Source of the DNA: Phoronis australis
Lineage: Eukaryota; Phoronida; Phoronidae
Assembly: GCA_002633005.1 (NCBI GenBank)
Contig: NMRA01000103.1
Location: 341,612 to 405,611 of the forward strand
Reading direction: 5' to 3'
Length of the DNA: 64,000 bases
Shown piece by piece: positions 1 through 12,146 of this stretch (position 1 is its first letter; the number at the start of each line of letters is the position of its first letter). The position numbers and the translations under genes were made by a program. The notes under the pieces were generated by a model. That model was not told where the DNA came from and searched no databases. It saw only the letters and a list, made by a program, of their open reading frames with translations.

Positions 1-410
1 ACCAATAAAGTTTCCTGCAACTTTCCCGCAAACACTTTTTCACCAATAAAGTTTCCTGCAACTTTCCCGCAAACACTTTTTCATCAATAAAGTTTCCTGC
101 AATTTTCCCGCAAACATTTTTTCATCAATAATTTAAAAGTTTCCTGCAACTTTCCCGCAAACGCTTTTCAAAAATAAAGTTTCCTGCAACTTTCCTGCAA
201 ACACTTTTTCAATCACCAAGTTTGCCGCAACATTCCTGCAAACTTCTGTGTTTGCAGCAAGGTTGCAGCAATGTGTGCGGCCGAGTTGTAGGTAGCGGCA
301 AACTCCTGCAAACTTTGCGGCTGGTTTGCTGCAAACAAAATTGTTTGCCACAAGCTTGCGGCATGTTTGCTGCAAGCTTGCGGCAAACATGGTCTTTTGG
401 AATGGAGATA
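1..410. repeat. 41-bp minisatellite grading into GCAAAC-rich DNA
   Basis: Units begin near 1, 42, 83, 124 and 170 and share the core TTTCCTGCAACTTTCCCGCA followed by an AAACACTTTTTCA-like end. The first three spacings are exactly 41 bp. From about 215 the unit decays into dense TTGC, GCAA and GCAAAC words on both strands up to about 400, including repeated GCTTGCGGCA. The open frames here are by-products of the repeat and I do not call them genes. Confidence 0.85.
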
Positions 411-641
411 GCTTAGGGCCCCAAGAAACCTTCATCCGACACTGAAATTAATAAAGATGTGAGCAAATAATTTTTGACATGTTTTATTGCATGCACTCTG
501 ACCTGACTGATCAGGCGCTGACTATGTTGTGGTAATAATTTGCCTGATTTTTCAAACAAGAGGAGTTTGTCTTATTCCCTCCCACTGTTCATTTCCACGT
601 GGTAATTATCACTGGTTGCTCATTTTTCTTTTTCTCTTTAG
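411..641. other. Intron or flank before the first visible elongase exon
   Basis: I looked here for the N-terminal elongase exon, which must end one base into a codon at a GT donor, and found no ATG-initiated frame that does so. The stretch ends in the pyrimidine-rich acceptor at 640-641. Confidence 0.5.
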
Positions 642-3600
642 ACGACAGAGTGGCAGACTGGCCATTAATGCACGCCTATTGGCCAACGTTGGCACTAACA
701 TTGGCGTATTTAGTCGCCGTCTGGCTAGGGAAGAACTTGATGCAGACAAGACAGCCACTGGCCAACAGATGGATTTTAGCTGGGTACAATTTAGGGCTTG
801 TTTTATTGAATTTTCACATATTTTATGAGGTAAGTATGATCTTGTGCCAAGTTATTTCAAGTGATTTTATTTTGCTCGACAGAACAGTTTAGAAAGTATA
901 GTGATTGACTCCTGAATGTCACTTACTACAGTTTTCTTGTGATTATTTTTTTTGGAGAAATCTGCTGAAACTGGACTGAAACTACATCACATACGTTTCC
1001 TATTAAACTCGTTTAATTGCATTTGAGTTAGATTGTCTTGATTGATTTGTAAGCTCTAAACAAATTAAAAATTATGGGATGTTGATGAGGGGTGAACTAA
1101 ATTTCTTCCGCGTGTCAATAACGTAGCATTCATGTAATTTCAAATTTCATTTTTAGTTGTTGACTGCCAGTAGCAGGCTTGGTTACAGTTACAAATGCCA
1201 ACCTGTGAGCTACACACGAGACCCGGACGAAATGAGGGTGAGTAATTTCCTAAATATGGGGGTGCTGTTTTTTAGTACGCATGACAGTCGTCATTCTATA
1301 TTTTACTCGATTATACTGCGGCGGTAAGGTTTTGTAAGACCGTTAATGACAGGCGTGTGTATTTAGCCAATTTTGTATAAAATTATAGATTTTAACTCAA
1401 TTGTATATTTTCTAAAAGTAGAAAACTCGTAGAATTTTACTACTGACTCTTTGCCAATCTGATATTAGTTGGGTCCATGTTTATTTAATGAAATTTAGCA
1501 AAAATACAAAAGGTACAAAAGAGCTGTATTAATAACATGAAATTTTATTTTACATAGGTGTTCAAAATGCCTGTTACAGTTTTCTAAAACCTTTTTGTTG
1601 TGTTGCAACTTTAGATTTTTGATGAAAATCATAAAAGTCATGCTTGTATAGCCCCTCATGTAAAAGTGGAACATTTAAAAACAATAAATAGTTATTGGAG
1701 AAGAATGTATAAAGCATTATAGTATAAGACAGTTCCGTATGAATCCAATCAGTCATGTCTGTGGTACGATGTTCCAAAGTTAGTCAATTTTAGACATTTT
1801 TCTAAGGTTCTACACATTTAACCTTATGGAAGAAGTGCATTTTTAGATTCTGTAGCTACATTTGCCACCATTTCATTAATAGTTTGAAGTGGGAAAATTT
1901 GACTTGCTGAGTTAAAACTGACTAAACTATTGATTTTTGGTGTTTGCTTTAACTGAATGTTAACACTGTAACCCTACCTAGTGACTGGGAAATCTTGAAA
2001 TCATTGATAAGCTTACACTTTAACTGGATTTCAATGACTGACAATGGCTTTGTTAGAAAAAGGTAAACAACACTGTCACATTCTGGTGAGATTTTAATGC
2101 ATGAAACAAGGCCAACGTTGTTGTGTTATTGCAGCAGTTAAAACACTTGAAGTTTTGTTTCTCACAGACCTAAAATAAAATTTGATTGAAAATGAATTTT
2201 GCTTAATTTCAAAACTATCAAATCCACCCAGGTGTTTAGTCTTACGCTTGTAATTAACGAAGTTTATAATCCAAGTGGTCATTTACCGGAATTTGTGTAT
2301 AAGCTCTTGATTGAGGTTTTATCACACCTTATTCATTCATACACCCACAAGCTTCTAAAATGCTTCCCATAATGTGCTTGCAAGGAACGCATGCTGTAAG
2401 GATCTGTTTTAGGGTGCCTTGCTGGCTGACCTAGCTTCAGGGTGCATTCATGAGACAAGAATTAAAGATCTGCATTTACCCAGATCGGGCTCATGCTCTT
2501 GTGTGTGAAATAGTTGAGCAAAATAATTGGCAAGTCTTTGGATTTGAAATATGAGTTAAACTCATCTTATCCTTTTACAAGAAAAGCACTAAAAAGGGAC
2601 AAAAGATGCACTAAAATAACCAACTTAAGAGGTGCGTGTACTTACACGCGAAACACTCAAATAAAAATTTTATAGAATAACTTTCTGTTGAGTAGCCAAA
2701 ATTCATTTGAAAATGTGCGTTGTTGAGCATCAGCTGCACTTGTGAGCAGAAAGATTTTTTTCAGAAACAATTTATCGTACTAATTATGAGCCATGTCCAA
2801 TTTTAAAATGTCCCCTCCGTTACAAGAGTTGGGAAAAGTCAATCTCATATGAAGCATCATTATTGACCCAGAAATAATAAAGTTGTGCTGACTTTAAATC
2901 CACGTCTTCCAACAAACTGTCTAAAACACATGGCCCACAAACTTAACTACGTAATGCTGCTCCCAGCACAATTAATATGACTTGAGGGAATCATTGGACG
3001 ACAACCTTACACAACCAGTGGGGTGATGACCCATGCTCTTTCCCCCTCCCCTACACATTTTGAGTTTCAGGTGCGCCGGCAGACCAGCCCCAATTTGAAA
3101 AATAAGGGATGGGCCTGTACTTGAGGCTAGGTGTATACCAAGGTGAATACGGGTATAATTAAATTCTTTTCCATTAAACCAAATAATCATGTCTCTAACA
3201 AAAGTCAGGGTTATAACCATTAACGTAAAAGAAACAAGGACTGTTTTTGCATTAGTTTGCCTAACTGATGTGATGTAGGCAACCATGTTGGTTTTTTTTT
3301 AGATTTTATGCACATCTCAACTTTTACACACTTTTCTGTTGTGAAACCGGAGACAGTATCATGCTGAGTGTGGAATTCTTCTTTGAATTTGGGTGGCACA
3401 TGCAACAAATTAGCCTTACCTGTCACTATTGAAACATTCGTTTTTATCTAGTTTTGTTTTGTTTTTTGTGTGCAAGGTGAAGAGATGTGACCAAGGTCAC
3501 AAAGGTCACAAAGGTCAGATGCATCGGCAGATCGTTACAATGCACGGACTATGTCTTTATCATAAAATAACTCGCAACTTGTTTTTGAAACATCAGAACT

Positions 3601-6600
3601 GGCACAGAAATCGTAAATTTGTGCGCATAAAACGGAGTCATCCGTTACATTGTCCAGAGACACTGACTCATTAACGATAACATGAATATGCTACCAGCAT
3701 AACTCTGATATGGCTCAATGCTAATCAGTGGAAGACAACGTTATGTAGCCTGTCTGGTGGTGACTCACGTTTCATGCGCATTTAAGTTTCAAATGTCTTG
3801 GCCTAATTGCAAAATTCGTGAACTTTTTGGCAAGTCAGTTCTGTGCATGCCTTTCTGAGTATAATATAATTTGTGTCGATTACATGTTAATTACGTTATG
3901 CACTGACCATTAGTAAGTATAATTATGTCATATTATGTCTTATTATTTCGAGGTACCTCTTGTCTTGCAATTGCCATTATAAACTGCCTTAATCCAAGGA
4001 TCTCGATTTCTTTTTCTCAGATTGCAAAAGCTCTGTGGTGGTACTATATCTCTAAACTAATCGAGTTCATGGACACAATATTCTTCATTTTACGCAAGAA
4101 GAACAACCAAGTCACCTTCCTTCACGTGTACCACCATGCCACCATGTTTCCAATATGGTGGATTGGTGTCAAGTGGGTAGCTGGTGGCCAGTGTAAGTAT
4201 TTCTGGTTACACGGTGCTTTTAGCCTCGCTGAGTGAGGTTATTCCACTGCAGTTCACACTAGTTGTGAGAAAAGTAGCAGGATTCACTGAGTATCACATT
4301 TAGCTGGATAAATATGGTGAAATGTTACCAGAATAAGGCATAAAAATGGAAATCTATTTTCTCATTTTTGGATAAAGATTTGTTGTTCCATCTCCTTACC
4401 ATACCTACCACTAAACTTTGTTTTTGAAATGTAGCTCATATATTTGACTATTTGTATCGTATTTTTCTGGAAAATTATCGTTTATATCTTTTCATGAGGA
4501 ATTCAATCGCAGAAGCCAAACAGTTCTAGTCAACGACAATTTTTTTGAGCTCGCGTTTCATTGTCATGAAGTGTTCACTAATGCTATAATAGCTACACTC
4601 CACACAAAGGTCCTGTGATGGGCGTTCTTGATAAACAGACATCTTGAGGACAGTGGCTCTTGTACAAATCTTTTGGTGGGTGGACTACAGAGTGTTGTGA
4701 AGGGGTAAAGTTTGTAACAAAGCCCTTACGAAGGTGCTCCACTGCTTAGTTGACCATGACACTTTGAACATGTTGTTTCAGCTTTTTTTGGTGCCATGAT
4801 GAACTCCTTCATTCATGTCGTCATGTATTCTTACTATGGCATCTCTGCTCTGGGACCACACTACCAGAAGTATCTATGGTGGAAGAAATATTTGACCAGT
4901 CTGCAGCTGGTGAGTTGTAAATTAGTCCTCTCATTCAGTGGCCAGTTCACATGTTTTAGCTGTAATGGTGCTCAAAATCCTATATGTTTTTTCTCCATTA
5001 TTGATTGGTCTTGAGTTATGAAGTCTATTGTCCAATATGATTACCTTTACCTCATTTTTAAGAGCTTTTGAGAACCCAGTAAAACTATTTGCATTTATCT
5101 GTAGCCCAGGGGTTGTTCCAAAAACTGACTTAAGATCGACTTAAGTTTAAGATTTGTCCCCAGCTTCCAAACTTTAAAACTTCCACATCTAGTAAGAAGG
5201 TCAAAATTAAAACTTAACTTATCAAAAACTACCTCTTTCTTGACTGAAATTTAAGATTTGCTTTAGCTAAGTCAGTTTTCTTGAAGCGGGCCCTAAGTAG
5301 GTAACTTCTTGCTCTGTTGATTTAGCCAGTTTTCTTGTTTATAAGACATCTCTATTGCTCTCATTCTGCTGCCGTCTGCTGTCTTGTCCATTAGACATCT
5401 TTATTCTTATTCAGCTGCCGTCTGCTGTGTTGTCCATTGAACATCTTTATTCTTGTCCTTATTCAGTTAACGTCTGCTCTCGTGTCCTTGAGTCACCTGC
5501 ATTCTTATTCACTTAACGTCTGCTCTCTTCTAGGTACAGTTCCTGCTAGGCCTGGGTCACGCTGTTATGTCTCTAGTCGTCGAATGCCAATTCCCTAAGT
5601 GGATGGCAGTGGCATTGGTTGTTTATGCGCTCAGTATATTCTGTCTCTTCGTCAACTTCTACATTCAAGAGTACATTCACCGGCCAAAGAAGACAAAGGT
5701 ATAGTTTGGTTCGCAAAAATCACTTCCTGTTTCTCGTGTTGACATAATTGTTAGGAGACATGGCTTGTCTCATTGATGAATATTAAGTAAATTCAGTAAC
5801 TTTTGCTTACAAGCTGTTTAGGGTGTTCAAACGCCCTGAGATGACTATGGTCTAGCCAAAGTTGACATCTGAGATGTAAGGCTCAATTTTGTGAGAGTAT
5901 TTTATGCCGAGACACATGAATCTTTCAAGAATGCAAGACTGCGAGATATTGCCATGCATTGCAAGCAAAGCACATGAGCACACTAGCTTCACTTGGGACA
6001 TTCTTCCGTCTATGGTACACAGGTCAGGATTAACTTTGCATCATGGAGGCTATAATCTTCTCAAAAGTTTAGGAGAGTAGTCTCGCTGCAAAATTTTACT
6101 GTTTTTGTATTGTTTGGATCTAAATGGCGTAACGTTAGATCAATTTCGTTAGATGCGATTACACAGTCAGAAATGTGATACTTTTTGTGTATGACATTAT
6201 CCGAGCAGAGGTTGTTGAAGATGTGCCTATAAGTACTTCAAACTGGGTTTGTTGCAATTTTTAGTTAAAATTCCATACAACACTGGTTTAATCGAGCTGG
6301 AATTGATAAAATCAAATTTAGAATAAATCAAATTAGCAGCTTCGAATATCCTTGCTGATACAACCTATGAACTCATTTCAGGCCTTGGTGTTATATGTAA
6401 CTGGGATTGCTAATGCACTGTACAAAGTATGTCAAGCTACTGGTTTTCATCTCAAAAACATTGAAACTATAAAAACTATAATGGTTCTCGAAGTTGCGCT
6501 GCATGCAAGCATTATTAGAAACAACTCGCCTGTAGCAATGAGTAAAACACTTTCTGCTCTTCTTTTACAACCTTAGCATTTTAAATTCAGAAAGTTTGCA

Positions 6601-6716
6601 ACAGTTGTCTTTGTAGTATTACTTTACAATCATAAAACATTTAATTGTGTTCTTCTTGTTTAAAGGCGTCTAGTGTAATTTCTAATGGACATGCGGGTGA
6701 CAAAAAGACCAAGTGA
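642..6716 (+). CDS. ELOVL4-like: ELOVL4-like very-long-chain fatty acid elongase, 5' partial
   Basis: This enzyme is a 3-ketoacyl-CoA synthase, the condensing step that adds two carbons from malonyl-CoA to long acyl-CoAs in the ER membrane. Six coding exons are visible: 642-829, 1157-1237, 4021-4192, 4782-4909, 5534-5698 and 6666-6716. All have GT-AG introns and matching phases, giving about 261 residues. The ELO family histidine box HVYHH is at 4123-4137 within [12 protein letters not shown]; the glutamine five residues before the box is typical of the PUFA/ELOVL4 class rather than ELOVL3/6. Other family landmarks are [48 protein letters not shown] and [10 protein letters not shown]. Hydrophobic segments lie in the first exon ([17 protein letters not shown] and the next stretch). 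The C-terminus is KKTK, a dilysine ER-retrieval signal. The N-terminal exon (about 35-45 residues) is outside the window. It could instead be a basal member of the ELOVL2/4/5 group. Confidence 0.93.
1600..1830 (+). repeat. Dispersed 230-bp repeat, copy 1 of 3
   Basis: Lies in an elongase intron. Related copies are at 35520-35730 and 62670-62900 in the same orientation. All three share, in order, GAAAATC..AAAGTC, an AATAGC/ATAGC block, GAACATTTTAAAAACAA (with small changes), a CATGATGTTCCGAA-like block and a final ACC-TTA block. No terminal repeats or coding frame are evident, so the class is unknown. Confidence 0.6.
3494..3517 (+). promoter_or_regulatory. Three AGGTCA half-sites in DR3 spacing
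   Basis: AGGTCA occurs at 3494-3499, 3503-3508 and 3512-3517, each separated by CAA, giving two overlapping DR3 nuclear-receptor motifs. Immediately upstream, TGACC at 3488-3492 forms an everted pair with the first half-site. It lies in the long elongase intron. DR3 sites are classically bound by VDR-type receptors, and single extended AAGGTCA sites by ERR or SF1-type monomers. Function here is inference; it could also be a short tandem repeat by chance. Confidence 0.45.
5104..5294. mobile_element. Small MITE-like inverted-repeat element in elongase intron
   Basis: The left end carries GTTCCAAAAACTGACTTAAG and the right end, read on the other strand, carries CTTCAAGAAAACTGACTTAGC-like sequence. 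The imperfect terminal inverted repeats are about 25-30 bp. Internal TTAAG-rich words are also palindromic. I could not identify a target-site duplication. Confidence 0.4.
5361..5533 (+). repeat. About 50-bp tandem repeat abutting a splice acceptor
   Basis: About four degenerate units contain TTATTCA..CGTCTGCT and (in three) TGTCC..A..CATCTTTATTCTT. The last unit supplies the pyrimidine tract and AG (TCTGCTCTCTTCTAG) of the elongase exon that begins at 5534, so the repeat forms the end of this intron. Confidence 0.7.
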
Positions 6717-8838
6717 GAGAGATCAGAGTGAGATTACTGTGTGTGCCAACAAGAACAACAGGTGTCGCTGGCGCTGATAAGCTTAATAGAGGGTGTCCAG
6801 TATGTGTGCCTTAGTATAATGCCACTTATAGTTGATTCCAGTCGTGATTACTCAGAGTAGTTGTGAATGGGCTGCAATATTATTCAGAGTGGGGATTGGT
6901 ACAGTTGAGAGTAATTGACATCTGAAGAAATTTTGGAAGAACAATTCTCATCTTTACGTACAAGTTATTTTTGTAATAATGTTTTTTAAATGTCCAGAGC
7001 AGTTTCACTAATTCACTTGTCCTGAAATAGCACAGAACCACTCGCATCGCAAGGAATTTACCCACAATTCAACAAATGTGTCAAGCACTTGTCCTGCTTG
7101 TTCCCATGCAAATCTACTAGTCACTATATCCCAAGTATTATGAGATTTATTGTAATTCCGGAATACTTGTATTGTTGCATTTGGAGGTGCAATGCTAACA
7201 AGAAGGAATTGACAAGAAGGCCATATATCTGTGCTGGGTGGGCAGTGTATTGTTCCTAGGCTTGTCAATCAACTTGGGAGTGCTCGCCATTTTGGAAAAC
7301 AGGTCAGTCGTGCAATGCGTTTTTCTATCATTGCGAAAGAGAGTTCAATTCAGGACGGGTACAAAACTAGAGTTGTGACATAGGAAGGCTGTGAGAAGAA
7401 AATAACCCTGAAAACTTTGCACCATTACCATCCGCATTGTCCCCAACTCATCTTAAATTTCATCTGCTTTTGTGCTATACAGGGATTTTCTCTACAGATC
7501 AGCTAACCGATCTTAGAAACATCTGCAATTATTTGGGGAGGGGTGGTATCAAAACTTACAATTCTGGTGCAACGCTAACGGTTGTTTAGGGTGGTAATAT
7601 TTGCAATGTAGTCATACTTACAAACAGCCATAAAATGCAGTCTTCTTCACAGGTGGGATGTAACTGGTATGTGAAGCCATTTTCCTGTTTGTGAAATATT
7701 TTAATTGCAATGTTCTTGAAATTTTTGGTGCACGAGAGATCTCTAGGAAAGGTTTGTTCTTAAGTTTAGAGATTTTTAGAATTTACTGGTTTTGTAATAT
7801 TTTGATATGTGTTGTATGACAGTCCTAATTTACGTCAAAATTTACATTTTCAAATTTTTTTTTCTTGTAATTGGTGTACGTTTTTTCAATCATTTTTAGA
7901 TTGAATTCGGTATTCCTGTGACATAATTTTACACAAATAAGTTAGTGAATGTACAGTTGCAATTGAAACTCCATGAAATGATTCTTGTGGATGAAACATA
8001 TTTTCCAATTAATGTTCTTTCAATATTGTTTTTAAATACAGTGCTTGTATTTAGTTGCGACTTACTGGAGGTCAGCCTTAAATGTACAAGTTGGATCATA
8101 TGCAGTCTGAACGCATATGAGGAGGGAATTTAAGAAATGGATTTAAAACATCTTTCAGTTGTTGAAACTGTTTTGGTATTATAAAATTAGAAACTGAAGC
8201 TACCTAAACTGTGCCATATGTAAGTAACTTTAGACAATTCTTGAATGGGAAAAATTCCATTGCGGCGCCTCACAATTACAATTGTTACAGTCCTCTTAAC
8301 CAGCAGAGATCAAACTCGCAACACAGATCTCCAGTCAGATGCCTCTAAACACAATGACCAACTGAAACTCCTATCCCAGGGACTGAACTCCAGTCCTGGC
8401 CGACCACAGCCCTCATCTGGGTTGGTCTCAAGGTTTGGTAACATGATTAGAGTTAGGGTAGTGGGAAATGTGGCCACTGGTTCGGTGTTTATTGGTCCGG
8501 ACTGGGCCTTAGAGGGTTGTAGGTAAGAATTTAGAATCGAGGCCATGGAATCTTTTCTTCACCCTGATGTCACTGGTATGAGAAAATGGAGGTCCATTCA
8601 TGAGGTAACATTCTGTACCAGATGCATCACTAAATGCGACTTATTGCTTTTTATTGAGCGTATTTGCTTTTTGTTGAAGTCTAATTTCCCATGGTTTGTC
8701 AAGTCATGACAAGTGGTCTGCCATTTCATACATGTCACTGTAGTTCATTTAATGGATTCGAAATAGAATGTTGATTTTTGTAAGGTGAAGTCCTTGTCTC
8801 ATCATTTTTTTTTCAAAGTTTGTTTTTATTGTTACACA
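6717..8838 (+). other. Probable 3' UTR of the elongase gene
   Basis: No AATAAA on the plus strand is seen between the stop codon (6714-6716) and 8839, so a 3' UTR of about 2.1 kb is the simplest reading. Around 8270-8420 a stretch resembles a decayed tRNA-derived repeat read on the minus strand, but it is too degenerate to name. No other gene is visible. Confidence 0.4.
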
Positions 8839-8859
8839 AATAAATGACAATACAATAAA
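8839..8859 (+). terminator. Candidate polyadenylation signals of the elongase gene
   Basis: Two AATAAA hexamers, at 8839-8844 and 8854-8859, are the first on the plus strand after the elongase stop codon. The assignment rests only on position and motif. Confidence 0.4.
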
Positions 8860-8925
8860 GTACAGATACCCTTTTTATATGATTATGTCAATCTCAATAT
8901 GGCGTGGGAAAGTGTATTGCAGTCG

Positions 8926-8966
8926 TTTAAGTCCCGTCAGATGCCGCCGTGCTGACGGGACTTAAA
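8926..8966. repeat. Perfect 15-bp inverted repeat (hairpin)
   Basis: TTTAAGTCCCGTCAG at 8926-8940 and its exact reverse complement at 8952-8966 flank an 11-nt spacer, ATGCCGCCGTG. It sits between the tails of two convergent genes, about 70 bp past the candidate elongase poly(A) signals. It could be a transposon footprint or a hairpin with a role at the transcript end; the sequence does not decide. Confidence 0.8.
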
Positions 8967-11950
8967 TGTTTGCAACATACATATAATTAGCCCAGAAAGC
9001 TAACCATTATACCATTATATAACCATTATTATATCCAGGCTTTTAACTATGAAACAATGACATACTTAAGTGAAACATAATATAAGCAACCACTACTTCC
9101 CATTGCAGTCACATGCACACTGACTACAGCTGGGGCATACACTCGCATGGTCAGAAAGTTAAAAGTACAGACTTTCACTTCACAAGCCCTACTTAATGTA
9201 TGCATAAGGTTTCTTCAGCGTAGACGTGGTAGTGTGAGCACGCCTTCCACCTCGCTACTATGACTTTTGACCTGGGATCAGTTTCGTGAAAGTGACTTTT
9301 GACAGAAATTCGATCTGACGCCCCCACTTCATAATCGCTAGGTTTAGCCAAGTAACTATGAGCGCACCCTCATGTGTAAAAATAATTTATAAAATTTGTC
9401 AGTAACTATCAGTTATGCGTATTTTCTCAAAGACTACACTCAAATGAGATTTGTTTTTTTTCAGAAGCATTTACGTGAAGTATAAGACCAAATTTCTGTC
9501 TTAAGTCTAGTCACTTTTCATGAAACAGACACCAGCTGTCCCAGTCGCAATTCACCGCACGTGCATGGCAAGTGTCTTGGATCAATGGAGCGCAGCCCAG
9601 GTTGATCTGGTTGGTAAAAAGGCTCTCCGTTGATTACGACGCGCCGAGACTGAAACGCACTCACGGAAATGGCTGAAAACTTTGTGTAGTCCATAATGGT
9701 ACATCCGATCTCTTTATAAGTTTTCGGACAGAACACCACACGAGAAAATTAACATTGTGAAGAAAAAATAACGAGAAAACTGGATTATAGTACTAAAATA
9801 TACAATTTTTTTATTGAACAATAATTTGTCCCTAACAATCGCAAAACAATAAACTTCACCGTTTCGTGGATTGTAATACAGCAAGCATTCATTCCAGGTA
9901 CAAAAGAATGTCTCCAGCCCAAACGCAAATTTACAAAATAATTTTACACTCACACTAAAGTTTACAGCACAATGATTACCGCAGCGTCTACCGAAATAAT
10001 TCTATAACATTTAGACTCAAATTCTGGCTAGATTTTAGTACTTTTGTTAACTGCTTCTGGTAGTTGCCAGTAGTTCTATTTTAAAGCATTTTCGTGTTTC
10101 ATCAAACAAGTTAGACGTTCTTCCTTCAACCCCAAGAAGTAAACGTTTCCAGAATCCTGCTAAGTGAATGAAACGTCGCATAATCTCGTGTAATCACATG
10201 AGCGCCATCTTTCGAATATTGCCGCTTTTCCTTTGACCATGATTTTTTTTTTTTTAATCGATTTTGAGGGTTTACACTTTATAATTCTCGACGGTCTGTG
10301 CAGAGCACCGTGTCTAACTTGATTTTTACTTACCTTCAAATGGCAGAGTTATCTGCCATGAGGGTTCTTTTTATGTCAAAGTCGTGAGTTCGTTTTTGAT
10401 GGTCAATATCTCTCATATTTGAAGGAATATTGAAGATCTGAAATACGATTTGTTCCTCAGTCATAGACCGTAGAATGAGTGTACCAAAGTTCATGGCCTC
10501 GGTCACTAAAGAACAATCTAAGTTCAAATTTGCTACAATGTCCAAAATGGAAAAGACTGAAATGGCTTGTATAAAGATTTACCATGTAACTGAAATGACC
10601 CTAAACAACTCGCATATTTGACGAATAAATAATGCTGATAGTTATGGCTAACAATGAAACATAAATACACGGTTTGATAAAGGTGAACATTGAAAAAATA
10701 CACAAATTTGATTTTTGTCAGTTCCATGCCTGTTAAACCTGACTCAAAACTTCATAAAAACAAAAGAAAGCGTTCTTAACTCAATTCTTTTTTATAAAAA
10801 TTTATTTTCGAAAAATAATTTGTTGTTATTGTGCTTTTTCCGACAACTGTTTTTACTGCTTCCAACACTCAACTTCGTATGGTCTTGTTCAAGTCATTAA
10901 AAAAGAACAACTCATATCTATAAAAGCTTAAAACCCTGTTTTGATGATTTTTAACCGATCGTCCTTCTGTCACCTGCATCGTTGGTGTCAATTTTGAAAG
11001 ATAAAGGAAGGAATCGATACTTCCTATCTCACAAATTGGGTATTAGGTGCTTGGTGGGTGGCCGTTGCCGTGCAATTTGCTAAAAGCGTAGGTCACGCTT
11101 GCCCATTTAGCAGTCTTTGAAACGAGTTTTCAGAATTTCTTCCAAATTTTGAGGGTTGCCGAGCGGATGGAATGCCTTTTCAATATCTGTTAATAGGTCA
11201 AAACTGAGTTTGATATGCTTTTAATATTTTGTACTTTGGTTTTGAGATATAGCAAGTAACGGTGAAGTCACACAAAAATACTGTCTAATGCATGGCCAAG
11301 AAATAAAGTTAACGCAGCGCATGACCACCACCTTGAAACTGTACTTTTGAAATGTTGCAGTCATCACATGACGTGACCTTTGGTCAATTTTCACAAAAAA
11401 AAATCTATGCAATTTTACAGCTTTTGTCTCACATCAATTTTTCATTTACTTTCACTTTGAAATCTACGCATGAACAGGCGAAGTCCAAATACCCTGGGCA
11501 CTATTATGCTCAACACTGATTGACCGGAGGCGTCTGGACTTCATTTCGATCACCGATAATCATTCAAAATGTATTTCCAGGACTGAGTTCATCAAGCATT
11601 GCGAGCAGGGTCAGAAAATGTAAGAAAACCTCTTGTTATTAAATTGAAAACTGCTTTTTGAAAAATTACACAATTTTCAAGACTTAATAATTCCTAAATG
11701 TAATCGAAACCGGTGTTCGAATTATATCGGTTCGCTATTACGCACGTCATAATTAAATTAATTCAGCTGGTTGACTGAGATTCTGCAGTTAAGGCATTCA
11801 CAACCGTTTCATTAATAGTTAATTACACTATGTGAATTGATGCGTACTCCTTCCCTTCATTGCAGCAAGGCATCACACTACAGTGATGAGTTATTCGGAA
11901 GTGTGTTTCAGTGATTGAAGGAACTTCAGGCGAACACTGAACAGCGATGG
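8967..11950. other. Intergenic region between convergent genes
   Basis: Mostly AT-rich DNA. I see no exon with both splice signals and a convincing frame, no RNA gene and no complete mobile element. A run of T at about 10242-10255 is low complexity. Confidence 0.6.
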
Positions 11951-11971
11951 TTTGATGTTGAATTTTGATAT

Positions 11972-11977
11972 TTTATT
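11972..11977 (-). terminator. Candidate poly(A) signal of the LRP-like gene
   Basis: AATAAA on the minus strand lies about 170 bp downstream of the receptor stop codon (12147-12149). It gives a short 3' UTR and ends the gene tail-to-tail with the elongase gene. Confidence 0.5.
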
Positions 11978-12146
11978 AAGTATTACCGTGACAACAATAA
12001 CAAAACACATACGTGCAAGACCTAGGATACCAAGGTTTTTCATTCCGCAAGAGTGGCACTCTAGCTCAGGTGTTTGATTTCCATCAAGAGATTTGCCCAC
12101 ATTCCGATTTGCACAGACTTTGACTACGAGTCCGTTGAGCTTCAAG

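Noticed and set aside
8245-8546. Overlapping frames on both strands and a possible tRNA-derived SINE
   Set aside because: The B-box-like match is imperfect and no tRNA fold or repeat boundary could be shown.
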